DNA of 19,812 nucleotides from Desulfuromonadales bacterium (GTDB lineage: Bacteria; Desulfobacterota; Desulfuromonadia; Desulfuromonadales; BM103), in assembly GCA_030630015.1 (NCBI GenBank), contig DAOVNV010000009.1, forward strand, positions 1 through 19,812, in the 5' to 3' direction. Below, piece by piece: positions 6,260 to 13,739 of this stretch. The translations under genes were made by a program, and so were the position numbers. Position 1 is the first letter of the stretch. The number at the start of each line of letters is the position of its first letter. The notes beneath the pieces were generated by a model. It made no database searches and had not been told where the DNA came from. It worked only from the letters and a program-made list of their open reading frames with translations.

Positions 6260-8419
6260 TCAATCGTCGAGGAAATAAGTGCCAAGCATTCCAGGGACAT
6301 TTTCCGATGCCAGCTTTTCCAGCTCGAATCCACTAAGTTGCAAATACCTCTTTCCTGCCTTGACACATTTTTTCATAGCAGCATCATCGGCAGGAGGTTT
6401 GGTCGGCACACACACCAGCGTGTGATTGTTTTTTTTCAGTCGGAAAAGCATGAAGATCTTGTTTATTTTGCCTGTCTTGATGATCACCAGAAAAGCAGTA
6501 CAGTACTGGGCAGGATATCCCTCGAGTGATAACTGCACGTTGAACACCGATTCCCAAGCTTGGACAACCTGATCGGCTGACTTGCATGGCAATCCCTCCA
6601 AGTCCCAATCTGGATGAAAGAGCACACCCTTTGTTGGAGCAGGACGCAGTTCATGGGGAAGCGGCTTTTGAGACACGGCCCCCTGATTGCCTTCTGTCTT
6701 TGCCGTGAAACCTTTGGCGGCTTCCTGGGTCTGCTGCAAAGCCTCTTCAAGTTCACATATCCGCTTTTGCGCAACGGCCAGTGCTGAAGTGTTTTTTTTC
6801 TGCTCAATCAGTTCCTGCTCCAGCTGAGATTCAGCGACCCTCAGTTTTTCTGCCAAGTCACTGTCTTCTTGATGGGTTGCACCAGGCGTTTTTGGGGTCG
6901 CTTTTTTCCTCTGGTTTTTTCCTGATTCCTTGAGCGCTTTTTCTAACGCCTCGATAATTTTATGGGCCTCCTCGAAATCCTTTTCCAGCTCTGACCTGAT
7001 TTCAGCTTCTGCTTCAAACTGGTTCATGGTTTTTTGCAAATCCTCTTGCAGACGGCTCACCTCTTCACTGACCGGCCGCTGCGCCGCCTCATTTGCAACA
7101 CCGCTTAAACCCTTTTCGGCCTCCGCAAGAGCTTTTTCCAGTTCGGTAATCCGCTTTTCATCAGCAGCGGCCCCTTTTTCAAGGCGTTTACGAACGCTGT
7201 GTTCCTGCTCGATTTCAGCCGTTGCTTCTTTCTGACTTATTTCTAAAGTTTCCAGCCGCCTGCGGAATTCTGCAATCCGCTCATCGCCCCGTGATTTGTC
7301 CATGGCATTTTCTTCTGCCATTTCGAGATCTTTCTGAAGAGTGGTCATCATGCTGCCGGTTTCGGTCAACTCCTGTTCCAGTCCCGTTTTCGCCGCCCGG
7401 GTTTCCTCCAGAAGTGCTCTCCCCTTTTCGAGCTCAGCAACAAGTTCTTCTTTTGCTGACTTTTCCTGCTCCAATTGTTCAAATGATTTTTCCAATTCGA
7501 CCGTACGTGCAGCAAGTTGAGATTCTGCAGATGTCACCCTTCCTTCGATGGACCTAGTTTCTTTGACCTGCTGCCGCAAGGCCTCTTCCCCTTCCTTAAA
7601 ACGGGTATTGGCCGTATTCAGCTCATCGGTCAAACTTTTGATGCGAGCTTCCAATTGCATCATTTTCTGTTTATGTTTAAGATTCGTAGAGATCTTGGTA
7701 TCGACATTCACGAGGGTCTCTTCAAGCTCCTGGATACGCTTCTCAGCGGCGGCCAGAATCTCCTCGGTTTTTTTATGCCGAGCTTGTTCTTCGTTAAAAG
7801 CGGCCTCGGTCCGGGCCAGCCGTTCAGCTAGAGCCTCGTTTGTGTCACCCGGGCTCTGTCCTGCTGTCTTGACTTCATCCTTTGGAACAAACGCATCGAT
7901 CAGCGCGTCTCGAAGGGCTACGGCCCGTTCATTCAGCCGCCGTTCCGCATCGAGTTTGCGCTTTGCCTTTTTCCCGGCAGGACTCTGTGGGTCCTCCTGG
8001 TAAGCCTCTTCCATTTCGGCAAGCAGCGCCATTCTCTCGTTATGCTGTTTCCTTGCCTGGTCCGGTCTCTGCACTCCCGGGATATCGCGCAAAACAACCT
8101 GGCGCAGGGCAGGACTAAGGTTGAGGTTCACAGCTTCCATCTGGAAACCAAAATCGTTGAGCTCGTCCAGGCCTCTCTGCATCGCCTCCGTGCCCGAATG
8201 TCCCTGGACGGTAAAGAGCAACGTCTTTTTCAGGTTACGACAGTAGAATGCGGCCTGCGCCAGATGCGACAACCCGGCACGATGCAGACAAAGGGTGGCT
8301 GTAAGAGTGAATTGCCCCTCTGAGGGAGACGCCAGAGCAATAGACTTGGTCGACCGGCAGAGTTGAGCAATCTCTTGATCCTCGACCTCAAGCCAGCCTT
8401 CAGATTCGTAGATTAGCAT
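6260..8419 (-). CDS. Large coiled-coil protein with two unrecognised end domains
   Basis: A 719-residue protein I cannot assign to a named family. Residues about 1-120 form a compact globular segment (ends near NLNLSPALRQVVLRDIPG). Residues about 120-190 are charged and helical, about 195-570 are almost continuous predicted coiled coil, and about 595-719 form a second globular domain with aromatic and hydrophobic strands (KINKIFMLFRLKKNNHTLVCV). There is no signal peptide or membrane helix, so it is probably cytoplasmic. The coiled coil is internally repetitive: a KRIxELExAL-like block recurs about every 65 residues, with its last Leu at 236, 302, 365, 431, 496 and 561. ATG 8419 is preferred over TTG 8446 because GGAGGT lies nine bases before it. 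It has its own unit: terminators at 8474-8506 and 6206-6235 separate it from pta and ackA. A structural or scaffolding role is a guess. Confidence 0.8.
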   Translation of the reverse strand: MLIYESEGWLEVEDQEIAQLCRSTKSIALASPSEGQFTLTATLCLHRAGLSHLAQAAFYCRNLKKTLLFTVQGHSGTEAMQRGLDELNDFGFQMEAVNLNLSPALRQVVLRDIPGVQRPDQARKQHNERMALLAEMEEAYQEDPQSPAGKKAKRKLDAERRLNERAVALRDALIDAFVPKDEVKTAGQSPGDTNEALAERLARTEAAFNEEQARHKKTEEILAAAEKRIQELEETLVNVDTKISTNLKHKQKMMQLEARIKSLTDELNTANTRFKEGEEALRQQVKETRSIEGRVTSAESQLAARTVELEKSFEQLEQEKSAKEELVAELEKGRALLEETRAAKTGLEQELTETGSMMTTLQKDLEMAEENAMDKSRGDERIAEFRRRLETLEISQKEATAEIEQEHSVRKRLEKGAAADEKRITELEKALAEAEKGLSGVANEAAQRPVSEEVSRLQEDLQKTMNQFEAEAEIRSELEKDFEEAHKIIEALEKALKESGKNQRKKATPKTPGATHQEDSDLAEKLRVAESQLEQELIEQKKNTSALAVAQKRICELEEALQQTQEAAKGFTAKTEGNQGAVSQKPLPHELRPAPTKGVLFHPDWDLEGLPCKSADQVVQAWESVFNVQLSLEGYPAQYCTAFLVIIKTGKINKIFMLFRLKKNNHTLVCVPTKPPADDAAMKKCVKAGKRYLQLSGFELEKLASENVPGMLGTYFLDD

Positions 8420-8473
8420 ACGCTCCCCACCTCCTGGATGCCCCAAATTGTGCTACCAAAACAACCTACATAC

Positions 8474-8506
8474 AAAAAGAGCTGATGGCAACCATCAGCT
8501 CTTTTT
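8474..8506. terminator. Intrinsic terminator of pta
   Basis: A 15-bp perfect stem (8474-8488 with 8492-8506), core GAGCTGATGG, around a three-base loop, with A5 on one side and T5 on the other. Read on the minus strand it lies 20 bases after the pta stop and 55 bases before the coiled-coil start, so it insulates the two genes. Confidence 0.9.
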
Positions 8507-8525
8507 GCTCGTTATATATTTCGCC

Positions 8526-9527
8526 TCAACCTTGCGCCTGCACCGCGGTAATGGCCGAGACACTGACAATATCATCCACCGAGCAGCCGCGTGACAGGTC
8601 GTTGACCGGCTTGGCCAGGCCCTGCACGATCGGGCCGACGGCTTCGGCTCCGGCGACGCGCTCGACCAGCTTGTAGGCGATATTGCCAGCATCGAGATCA
8701 GGGAAGATCAGGGTGTTGGCCTTGCCGGCCACGCTGGAACCGGGAGCCTTCTTTTCGCCCACCTTGGGCAGGAGTGCTGCATCGGCCTGCAACTCGCCGT
8801 CAATCTGCAGTTCGGGGGCCAGTTCCTTCGCGATCTCCAGGGCCTCGAGCACCTTGTCGCAGTCCTCGTGGCTGGCACTGCCCTTGGTCGAAAACGACAG
8901 CATGGCGACCCTGGCGTCAACCCCGAGGAAACTTTTGCAGCTCGTGGCGGTCGAAACCGCGATTTCGGCCAGCGCCTGGGCATTCGGATTCGGGTTGACG
9001 GCACAGTCCGCAAAACAGAGTACACCATTCTCGCCAAAATCAGGGTTCTTGGTGACCATCAGGAAAACCGAGGATACGGTCCTCATACCCGGAGCAGTGC
9101 CGATCACCTGGAAAGCCGCCCGCAACACATCGCCGGTGGTATTGTGAGCACCGGCGACCATCCCGCCGGCATCACCTTTGTGCACCATCATGGCGCCAAA
9201 AAAGAGATTGTCCTCTCCGGTCAGGGTCTCGCGCGCCTGCTCGGCGGTCAGCTCTTTTTTCTCACGCAGTTTGACGAGTTCCGACACATAGCCCTCGAGC
9301 AGAGCTGCGCTCTTGGGGTTGATGATTTCGATACCGTCCAGAGAAGCACCCAACTCTCCCGCCTTGACTGCAAGAACAGCAGGGTCGCCAAGCAGAACCG
9401 GCTTGGCCAGGCCATCCTTGACGATCAATTCCGCCGCCTGAATCATACGGTCATCATAGCTTTCAGGCAGAACGACCGTCTGGGTGTTCTGCCGGGCTTT
9501 TGCCTTGATCTGATCAACAAGATGCAT
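8526..9527 (-). CDS. pta: Phosphate acetyltransferase (phosphotransacetylase)
   Basis: Interconverts acetyl-CoA + phosphate and acetyl phosphate + CoA in the cytoplasm, working with AckA. At 333 residues it is the short single-domain form without the N-terminal BioD-like and DRTGG regulatory domains of the enterobacterial enzyme. Family signatures are present: VLPESYDDRMIQAA near the start, GDAGGMVAGAHNTTGDVLRAAFQVIG, MLSFSTKGSA (209-218) and KPVNDLSRGCSVDDI (306-320), in which S312 and R313 belong to the active site. GGGAGGA six to seven bases upstream supports the ATG at 9527. It appears monocistronic, with a promoter at 9563-9592 and a terminator at 8474-8506. Confidence 0.97.
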   Translation of the reverse strand: MHLVDQIKAKARQNTQTVVLPESYDDRMIQAAELIVKDGLAKPVLLGDPAVLAVKAGELGASLDGIEIINPKSAALLEGYVSELVKLREKKELTAEQARETLTGEDNLFFGAMMVHKGDAGGMVAGAHNTTGDVLRAAFQVIGTAPGMRTVSSVFLMVTKNPDFGENGVLCFADCAVNPNPNAQALAEIAVSTATSCKSFLGVDARVAMLSFSTKGSASHEDCDKVLEALEIAKELAPELQIDGELQADAALLPKVGEKKAPGSSVAGKANTLIFPDLDAGNIAYKLVERVAGAEAVGPIVQGLAKPVNDLSRGCSVDDIVSVSAITAVQAQG

Positions 9528-9562
9528 GATTTTCCTCCCTCAAACAGAGTTTTAAAGGATTG

Positions 9563-9592
9563 AGTTTATCCGGATAGTCCATAGGGGGTCAA
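9563..9592 (-). promoter_or_regulatory. Sigma-70-type promoter of pta
   Basis: On the minus strand TTGACC (9592-9587) is followed after 18 bases by TAAACT (9568-9563), about 35 bases before the pta start. Five of six and four of six bases match the consensus boxes. Confidence 0.6.
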
Positions 9593-9635
9593 GCTCTTTC
9601 CCGTAACCAGCGCCTGCCAATATGCTGCTAAAAAT

Positions 9636-9776
9636 GTAACTGTTCAGCAGACCAGATTTTTGTGCTCTGGCAAGGCGCGAGCAGCGCAGAAGCGCAGCAT
9701 ACACCAGGTATGTGAGCATTTGAGCAGCACAGCAACACCGGCAGAGTGCAAAAGGCGGGAGGTGCTGAATAGTTAC
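9636..9776. repeat. 141-bp inverted-repeat element (MITE-like), copy A
   Basis: The ends GTAACTGTTCAGC (9636-9648) and GCTGAATAGTTAC (9764-9776) are inverted copies with one mismatch. Inside, a second inverted pair (TTTTGTGCTCTGGC against GCAGAGTGCAAAA) and a CATAC/GTATG centre let the whole element fold into one long imperfect hairpin. The same 13-bp ends bound the element at 11802-11887. It fills most of the 366-base gap between pta and the TonB-family gene (9528-9893), which also holds the pta promoter and a TATAAT at 9869-9874. I see no gene in the gap. Confidence 0.7.
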
Positions 9777-9868
9777 CTGAAAACAATGTCAGGGTTGTCA
9801 GTATTTACCGTCAGTTTCTCGCAGATGCCGGTCAAACTCCGGGGTGGTGAAAAGCGCCGCAGGTACGT

Positions 9869-9874
9869 TATAAT
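9869..9874 (+). promoter_or_regulatory. Possible -10 box of the TonB-family gene
   Basis: A perfect TATAAT lies 19 bases before the start codon, implying a leader of about 13 bases that includes GGGGAT. The -35 region (TGGTGA near 9845) is a poor match, so the call is tentative. Confidence 0.35.
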
Positions 9875-9893
9875 ACTTGGGGATATCCTTTAA

Positions 9894-10823
9894 ATGGAAC
9901 TGTATCGACATCAAAATCGCTTTTTCATTATCTTCGTGTTGCTCTCGCTTCTGCTGCACCTGCTTCTGCTGCTGATACCGAAAGACAGCCTTTTCCCCCG
10001 GCCGGCCCGTCCCGAGCCGGTTTACGTGGAGATTCGTCCGCTTCCCAAGTCAGAACTGGCACGCGAACTGGACCTGCCAGTGCGCAAAGAACTGGAGAAA
10101 CCACGCCAGACTCCCGCCAAACGACTTGGTCCGGCCGACCAGGTTGTCGAAAAAGAGATTGCTCCGAAGGGCAAGGATGACATTGACCTGTTGCTTCCGC
10201 AGCGAGCATCAAAACCGGCACCGGCCGTCGCACCTCAACCTGACACCCGAGCACAGAAAAAACTGCGGGAGAAAATTGCGCGCCAGGAGACCAGAGATCC
10301 GCTCGAGAAGAGGTTGACTCGTGAAGGAACCCGGCCACCTGCTGCGGCCAGTCCGGCACCTAAACCGTTTCCGGACATGGAAGACCTTACAACCATTTCT
10401 CCACAAACCCTGGCCAGCATCGAGAGCGCCTGGCGCATGAAATACCGGAAAGATGTCGCACGGGGGGACACTGTCTGGCTGAACACCAAACACGATCTGC
10501 TCAATTCATTCATGCGGCGCTTTCGCGACAACATCTATCTGGTCTGGGACTATCCGGCGGCAGCACTGCAACAGATGCAGCGGGGCACCTGCCTGTTGCA
10601 TATCACCATCAACCGCCGGGGAGATGTTGAGGATGTTCAATTGCTGGAAAGTTCCGGCTATGCCTTGCTGGATCGTGAAGCAATTGAATCCGTCTGGAAA
10701 GGAGCAACCTATGGCCCACTACCCAAGGCATACCCGAACGACAACCTTAAAATTATGGCCTTCTTCCAGTACCGCATGGGGAATTACTTCCAGGTCAGAC
10801 GCCGCGCGGGAAGGATTTATTGA
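9894..10823 (+). CDS. TonB-family energy-transducing protein
   Basis: Probably spans the periplasm to pass proton-motive energy from an ExbB/ExbD-type motor to an outer-membrane partner. The 309-residue protein has a short cytoplasmic start and one membrane anchor (about 9-29) containing the S18-x3-H22 motif typical of TonB and TolA anchors. A long charged, Pro/Lys/Arg-rich linker follows (about 35-165), then a C-terminal TonB domain (about 215-300) with GTCLLHITINRRGDVEDVQLLESSGYALLDREAIESV recognisable in two parts: the strand pair around 226-240 and the SSGYxxLDxEAxxSV helix. ExbB/ExbD genes and a TonB-dependent receptor are absent here, so its motor is encoded elsewhere. TolA is the alternative, but the LDxEA signature favours TonB. 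The SD is weak; the start is set by the membrane anchor. Confidence 0.85.
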   Translation: MELYRHQNRFFIIFVLLSLLLHLLLLLIPKDSLFPRPARPEPVYVEIRPLPKSELARELDLPVRKELEKPRQTPAKRLGPADQVVEKEIAPKGKDDIDLLLPQRASKPAPAVAPQPDTRAQKKLREKIARQETRDPLEKRLTREGTRPPAAASPAPKPFPDMEDLTTISPQTLASIESAWRMKYRKDVARGDTVWLNTKHDLLNSFMRRFRDNIYLVWDYPAAALQQMQRGTCLLHITINRRGDVEDVQLLESSGYALLDREAIESVWKGATYGPLPKAYPNDNLKIMAFFQYRMGNYFQVRRRAGRIY

Positions 10824-10907
10824 GGCGTGAAGTCATTTGTTGCACTTGAAAGCTGAATCCGCGGTCCTAAGCAGTCGCTTAAAAAGTGGGACACACGCCT
10901 CTCGCCA

Positions 10908-10942
10908 CTCGCCTGTCCGCCATAGCCTTCGGCGGCGGCGGG
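10908..10942. repeat. GC-rich palindromic repeat, copy 1
   Basis: The stretch CTCGCCTGTCCGCCATAGCC and its GGCGGCGGCGGG tail closely match 17705-17740 and, inverted, 19561-19587. It can fold through CCGCC/GGCGG. It abuts the stop codon of the DUF4405 gene (10943), so it lies in that gene's 3' end. The rest of the 119-base gap (10824-10942) shows nothing else. Confidence 0.65.
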
Positions 10943-11767
10943 CTACTGCTCTTCTTCCAGCCCTTCCCTGATCAGGTCGTAAACAGTCAGCGCATCCTTT
11001 CCTGCTGCCTCCGCGATCTCTTTCAAACTCAGCTCCTCGCTGGCCTGAATGCCATTATCGGTAAGGATCTGCAATACGGTCTTGCTGCTGACCGAATATT
11101 CCTGGCACAGATCGATCAGGGGCCTTTTGCCCAACCCGGAAGGAGCCTCGCTGGGGAAGGTGCTGCGCACCCGCTCGTCTAATGGCGAAATAATCAGATG
11201 AATCTGCTTCGGTGAAGTCTCATTGGCCTTGGCGATATCGAGAAGAGGCTGTTCGCTGTTCTCAACAATGAGCCCTGCGTCCTTGAGCCGCTGCAGGCTG
11301 AGATCCAGGTCGAGCTCCATCTTCTTGGCAAACGTTTTCAACGTTGTCAACTCGGCATGACCGAAGGGCGGCTCGCCGTAGAGCTTCTCGGCATCGGCGC
11401 TGAACGATTCGCCGAGGGCAATAATGCTGGAGAAAGGCGGGACTTCAAAATAGGTTCCAAAGGAACATACAATGACAATCACCAGGGAGACGTTAAACTC
11501 ACGGGTGAAAAGTCTGAACTCTTTTGCCTTGTTCTTCAGGTATGCCATGATGGCATTCCAGTTGTAGTAGGTGTGCAGGATGATAGCGAGCAGGAGCAGC
11601 ACGCCAAGATTGATGTGCAGGCTCCCCCACTCGCCCTTGGTCAGGCCCCAGAGCCGGTAATCGGCCCAGTAGGCGACCCGGCCCGCAGGAACGATATAGA
11701 GTATGACGCTGGTCAGTGCCAGCAGAATGAAGCTCAACAGAGCTGTCAATGAGGTGATCTTGCGCAT
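10943..11767 (-). CDS. DUF4405 cytochrome-b-like membrane protein with duplicated helical tail
   Basis: A 274-residue protein. Residues 1-120 hold three hydrophobic helices (about 7-27, 50-67, 93-113) and match the DUF4405 pattern. His51 and His65, 13 residues apart in the second helix, could ligate a b-type haem, and the HINLGVLLLLAIILHTYYNW stretch is typical. The soluble tail has two copies of a ~54-residue helical unit (142-194 and 216-269), aligned as LLDIAKANETSPKQIHLII against LKEIAEAAGKDALTVYDLI. Such units resemble small helix-turn-helix-like modules, with no sign of DNA binding. A role in membrane redox chemistry is inferred from the family. The start at 11767 is the first Met; the SD (GTGAG) is modest. 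A MITE-like element ends 34 bases upstream. Confidence 0.75.
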   Translation of the reverse strand: MRKITSLTALLSFILLALTSVILYIVPAGRVAYWADYRLWGLTKGEWGSLHINLGVLLLLAIILHTYYNWNAIMAYLKNKAKEFRLFTREFNVSLVIVIVCSFGTYFEVPPFSSIIALGESFSADAEKLYGEPPFGHAELTTLKTFAKKMELDLDLSLQRLKDAGLIVENSEQPLLDIAKANETSPKQIHLIISPLDERVRSTFPSEAPSGLGKRPLIDLCQEYSVSSKTVLQILTDNGIQASEELSLKEIAEAAGKDALTVYDLIREGLEEEQ

Positions 11768-11801
11768 TATTTATCTCACTTATCGAAATTGCTGAATATA
11801 G

Positions 11802-11887
11802 GTAACTATTCAGCTGTCTGACTAACCGCACAGCATGTGGGCTATAGCTGTAGACCACATACCCTCGCTGAAATGCTGAATAGTTAC
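11802..11887. repeat. 86-bp inverted-repeat element (MITE-like), copy B
   Basis: The ends GTAACTATTCAGC (11802-11814) and GCTGAATAGTTAC (11875-11887) are perfect 13-bp inverted repeats, matching the ends of the element at 9636-9776. An inner ATGTGG/CCACAT pair around GGCTATAGCTG extends the hairpin. Just outside, GCTGAATA at 11791-11798 forms a further 8-bp inverted pair with TATTCAGC at 11807-11814; copy A has a matching outer GCTG at 9624. It lies between the DUF4405 start and the DUF3047 stop. Confidence 0.75.
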
Positions 11888-11962
11888 GAATAAAGATTGC
11901 TGTTCCTTCTGGAAGAACTACATTCAGCATACCATATGTCTTGGCTTTATTTCACCAACCGT

Positions 11963-12610
11963 CTATTCCCTGCTGACCGAGATATCGTCGTACCAAGCCC
12001 TTGCCGTCTCCCCGGTGTTGTCGGTGTCGGTCATGATTGCGATCGCACCAACATCGGGCGGGTCCGAACCGAAGGCCCGCCTGTAATCCTCAACGATATT
12101 GCGCCGCACCTCAACCCACTCCCCGGACTTCTCCGGGCCACTGGCTGCAGCAAGCATCATGGCATTGCTGGTATAGGCATTGGGCAGTATCTCGTTTTCC
12201 GGCAGGTGGTTGGCCCAGATATAGTTGAGGGTGCGGGTTTTGGGGAAGAACCAGTGTGGAAAAATGACGTAGATGCGGGCGGCATAATCATCGCCGGCTT
12301 TAGTATGTTCGTTGCCCTTATCGATCGTCTTCTCGATTTTCCAACGCCAGGAAAGGACCGGATACTCGGACGGATCGTACTTTATTTTATAGGCGAGACC
12401 GGAAGCGGAAGCCTTGCTTTCAGCTTGCAGGACATGACCTTGATCGGTGTCGACTACCGAGTATTTGGTTTCGCCTTCAAAGCTTTTGGTTGTCCAGCCA
12501 GAGTCTAGGCCGTTTTCGAAGTCGTCGATCAGGAGGTGGTCGGGGGACGCTGAAACAGTGGTGGCTATCAGTAATGCTGATCCAATCAGAAATTTGGTTA
12601 CGAGATTCAT
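11963..12610 (-). CDS. DUF3047 exported protein
   Basis: A 215-residue protein with a signal peptide (hydrophobic core about 7-17, likely cut near VSA-SP at 22/23), so probably periplasmic. The mature part matches DUF3047: LLIDDFENGLDSGW at its start, YPVLSWRWKIEK, DDYAARIYVIFP, LNYIWANHLPE and a final AIMTDTDNTGETARAWYDDI. The fold looks like a beta-sandwich of the carbohydrate-binding type, and no catalytic role is established. The start at 12610 has AAGGG about eight bases upstream. It reads in the same direction as the DUF4405 gene, but the repeat element and 195 bases separate them. Confidence 0.85.
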   Translation of the reverse strand: MNLVTKFLIGSALLIATTVSASPDHLLIDDFENGLDSGWTTKSFEGETKYSVVDTDQGHVLQAESKASASGLAYKIKYDPSEYPVLSWRWKIEKTIDKGNEHTKAGDDYAARIYVIFPHWFFPKTRTLNYIWANHLPENEILPNAYTSNAMMLAAASGPEKSGEWVEVRRNIVEDYRRAFGSDPPDVGAIAIMTDTDNTGETARAWYDDISVSRE

Positions 12611-12727
12611 CGCTAAACCCTTGCAAGAAAGATGGCCTCCTGGAGCATGGGTTCAGTTTAACACGTTCTTCATTTCTCATGCTTCGCCCCGCGAACCTGT
12701 CTTGCAGGAGTTGCACCCATCCAAGAA

Positions 12728-13030
12728 TCAGTGACTTTTGCCCTTGCTTCCCTCAGGTGCCTGGACAGGCCAATCAATCGGACCAAACACCTCTTCATAG
12801 CGGGTCAGGCTGTCTTTAAGGGCCATCATGAAACGCTTTGCCTGACGGGGCGAAGCGATAATCCTGGAACTCACCTTGGCCCGGGGAGTGTGCGGCTGAA
12901 CAAATACGAAATCGAGCATCACCTCGGTCTCTGAGTGATTGACAACCATCAGGTTGGCATAGGTCCCCTGGGCGACGGCGTCATCCAACTGGATTTCCAG
13001 GCTAGCTTCTTTTTTCTTGGTTTCGCTCAT
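12728..13030 (-). CDS. DUF3467 protein
   Basis: A 100-residue soluble protein matching DUF3467 along its length: a LEIQLDDAVAQGTYANLMVVNHSETEVMLDF-type start (QGTYAN at about 21-26 is the hallmark), a central PRAKVSSRII, and a SPRQAKRFMMALKDSLTRYEEVFG helix. Family function is unknown. GGGAGA six bases upstream supports the ATG at 13030. The next gene upstream on this strand ends 130 bases away, so co-transcription is possible but not shown. The 117 bases downstream show no clear terminator. Confidence 0.88.
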   Translation of the reverse strand: MSETKKKEASLEIQLDDAVAQGTYANLMVVNHSETEVMLDFVFVQPHTPRAKVSSRIIASPRQAKRFMMALKDSLTRYEEVFGPIDWPVQAPEGSKGKSH

Positions 13031-13160
13031 TCTTTTCTCCCTTAGAGATCACATACTTCTCAACATTTCACCAAATGAGCAGCTGATTTTATATAGGGGA
13101 TTGCTGCGGCCCAGATCTTTGAGAAGTCAGTTGGTGCAGCATGCGCAGGTCAAAAAATCA

Positions 13161-13478
13161 TCAGAGGTCATTCAACAGGCGATAAACCTTCTGCTCCAGT
13201 TCCCATACAGCAGCCGCCCGAACCGGTTCATCCGCTTCATCAAACAGCAGTCGCGCCCAATCCAGCTGTTTATGGGCCGTGATCAGCACCGGCGTAAGTT
13301 CTGCTTCAAGTCGCATGCGCGGAATCTCACCGACCCGATCAAGCAGTTCCTTCAAAGCTGTCAGAGCCCTGGCAACCTTGCGCGGCCCCTGGATCTCGTC
13401 AACACCCTGACCACGAAGTTCGGTAAGAAAGTCCTCAACATCTTTGGTTACGGCCCGGTAACGGTCGGAAATCGTCAT
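13161..13478 (-). CDS. Small helical protein of unknown function
   Basis: A 105-residue, strongly helical, charged protein without membrane segment, signal peptide or cysteines. I recognise no family. It looks like a helical bundle of three or four amphipathic helices: about 4-22, 31-48, 56-80 and 87-105 (last one VRAAAVWELEQKVYRLLNDL). AAAGG about 11 bases upstream of the ATG is an acceptable SD. It is the most upstream of the minus-strand genes here, transcribed away from the thi operon. Coding status rests on length, codon pattern and composition. Confidence 0.6.
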   Translation of the reverse strand: MTISDRYRAVTKDVEDFLTELRGQGVDEIQGPRKVARALTALKELLDRVGEIPRMRLEAELTPVLITAHKQLDWARLLFDEADEPVRAAAVWELEQKVYRLLNDL

Positions 13479-13616
13479 AAGTTCAACAACCTTTCATCAG
13501 CAAGAAGCTGCCCTCATCCTAGTCAAACAACACCAGAATGACAACCGCAAAAACTGTTATCCTGGAAACCACAGTTGAGCACGAAAAAGATGTGCAGCAT
13601 ATTGATGTGCATAGGG

Positions 13617-13739
13617 AATTTGGAAAACTCGTGGTCACCTTATTGGTGATGAGCGCTTTTTCAAATTTTCTAGGCGCATCAAGAGGTTGTGCAGACTTGC
13701 GTGAGTCAACTGCGGTTTCTGGGGTTATTCAGTTGACTC
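13617..13739. other. Two hairpins in the gap before the thi operon
   Basis: In the 453-base gap 13479-13931, positions 13617-13639 and 13645-13667 pair imperfectly (17 of 23, with TCACC/GGTGA next to a TTATT loop and AATTTG/CAAATT at the base). Positions 13703-13712 and 13730-13739 are a perfect 10-bp inverted repeat (GAGTCAACTG/CAGTTGACTC). An open frame across 13538-13759 has no coding character. The rest of the gap is the thi promoter and riboswitch. Confidence 0.45.

Noticed and set aside
5221..6366. A 381-codon minus-strand open frame over ackA.
   Set aside because: It is the antisense shadow of a well-conserved acetate kinase, and its product resembles no protein family.
8420..8473. 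Sigma-54 promoter ahead of the coiled-coil gene.
   Set aside because: The GG and GC elements are not at the required spacing.
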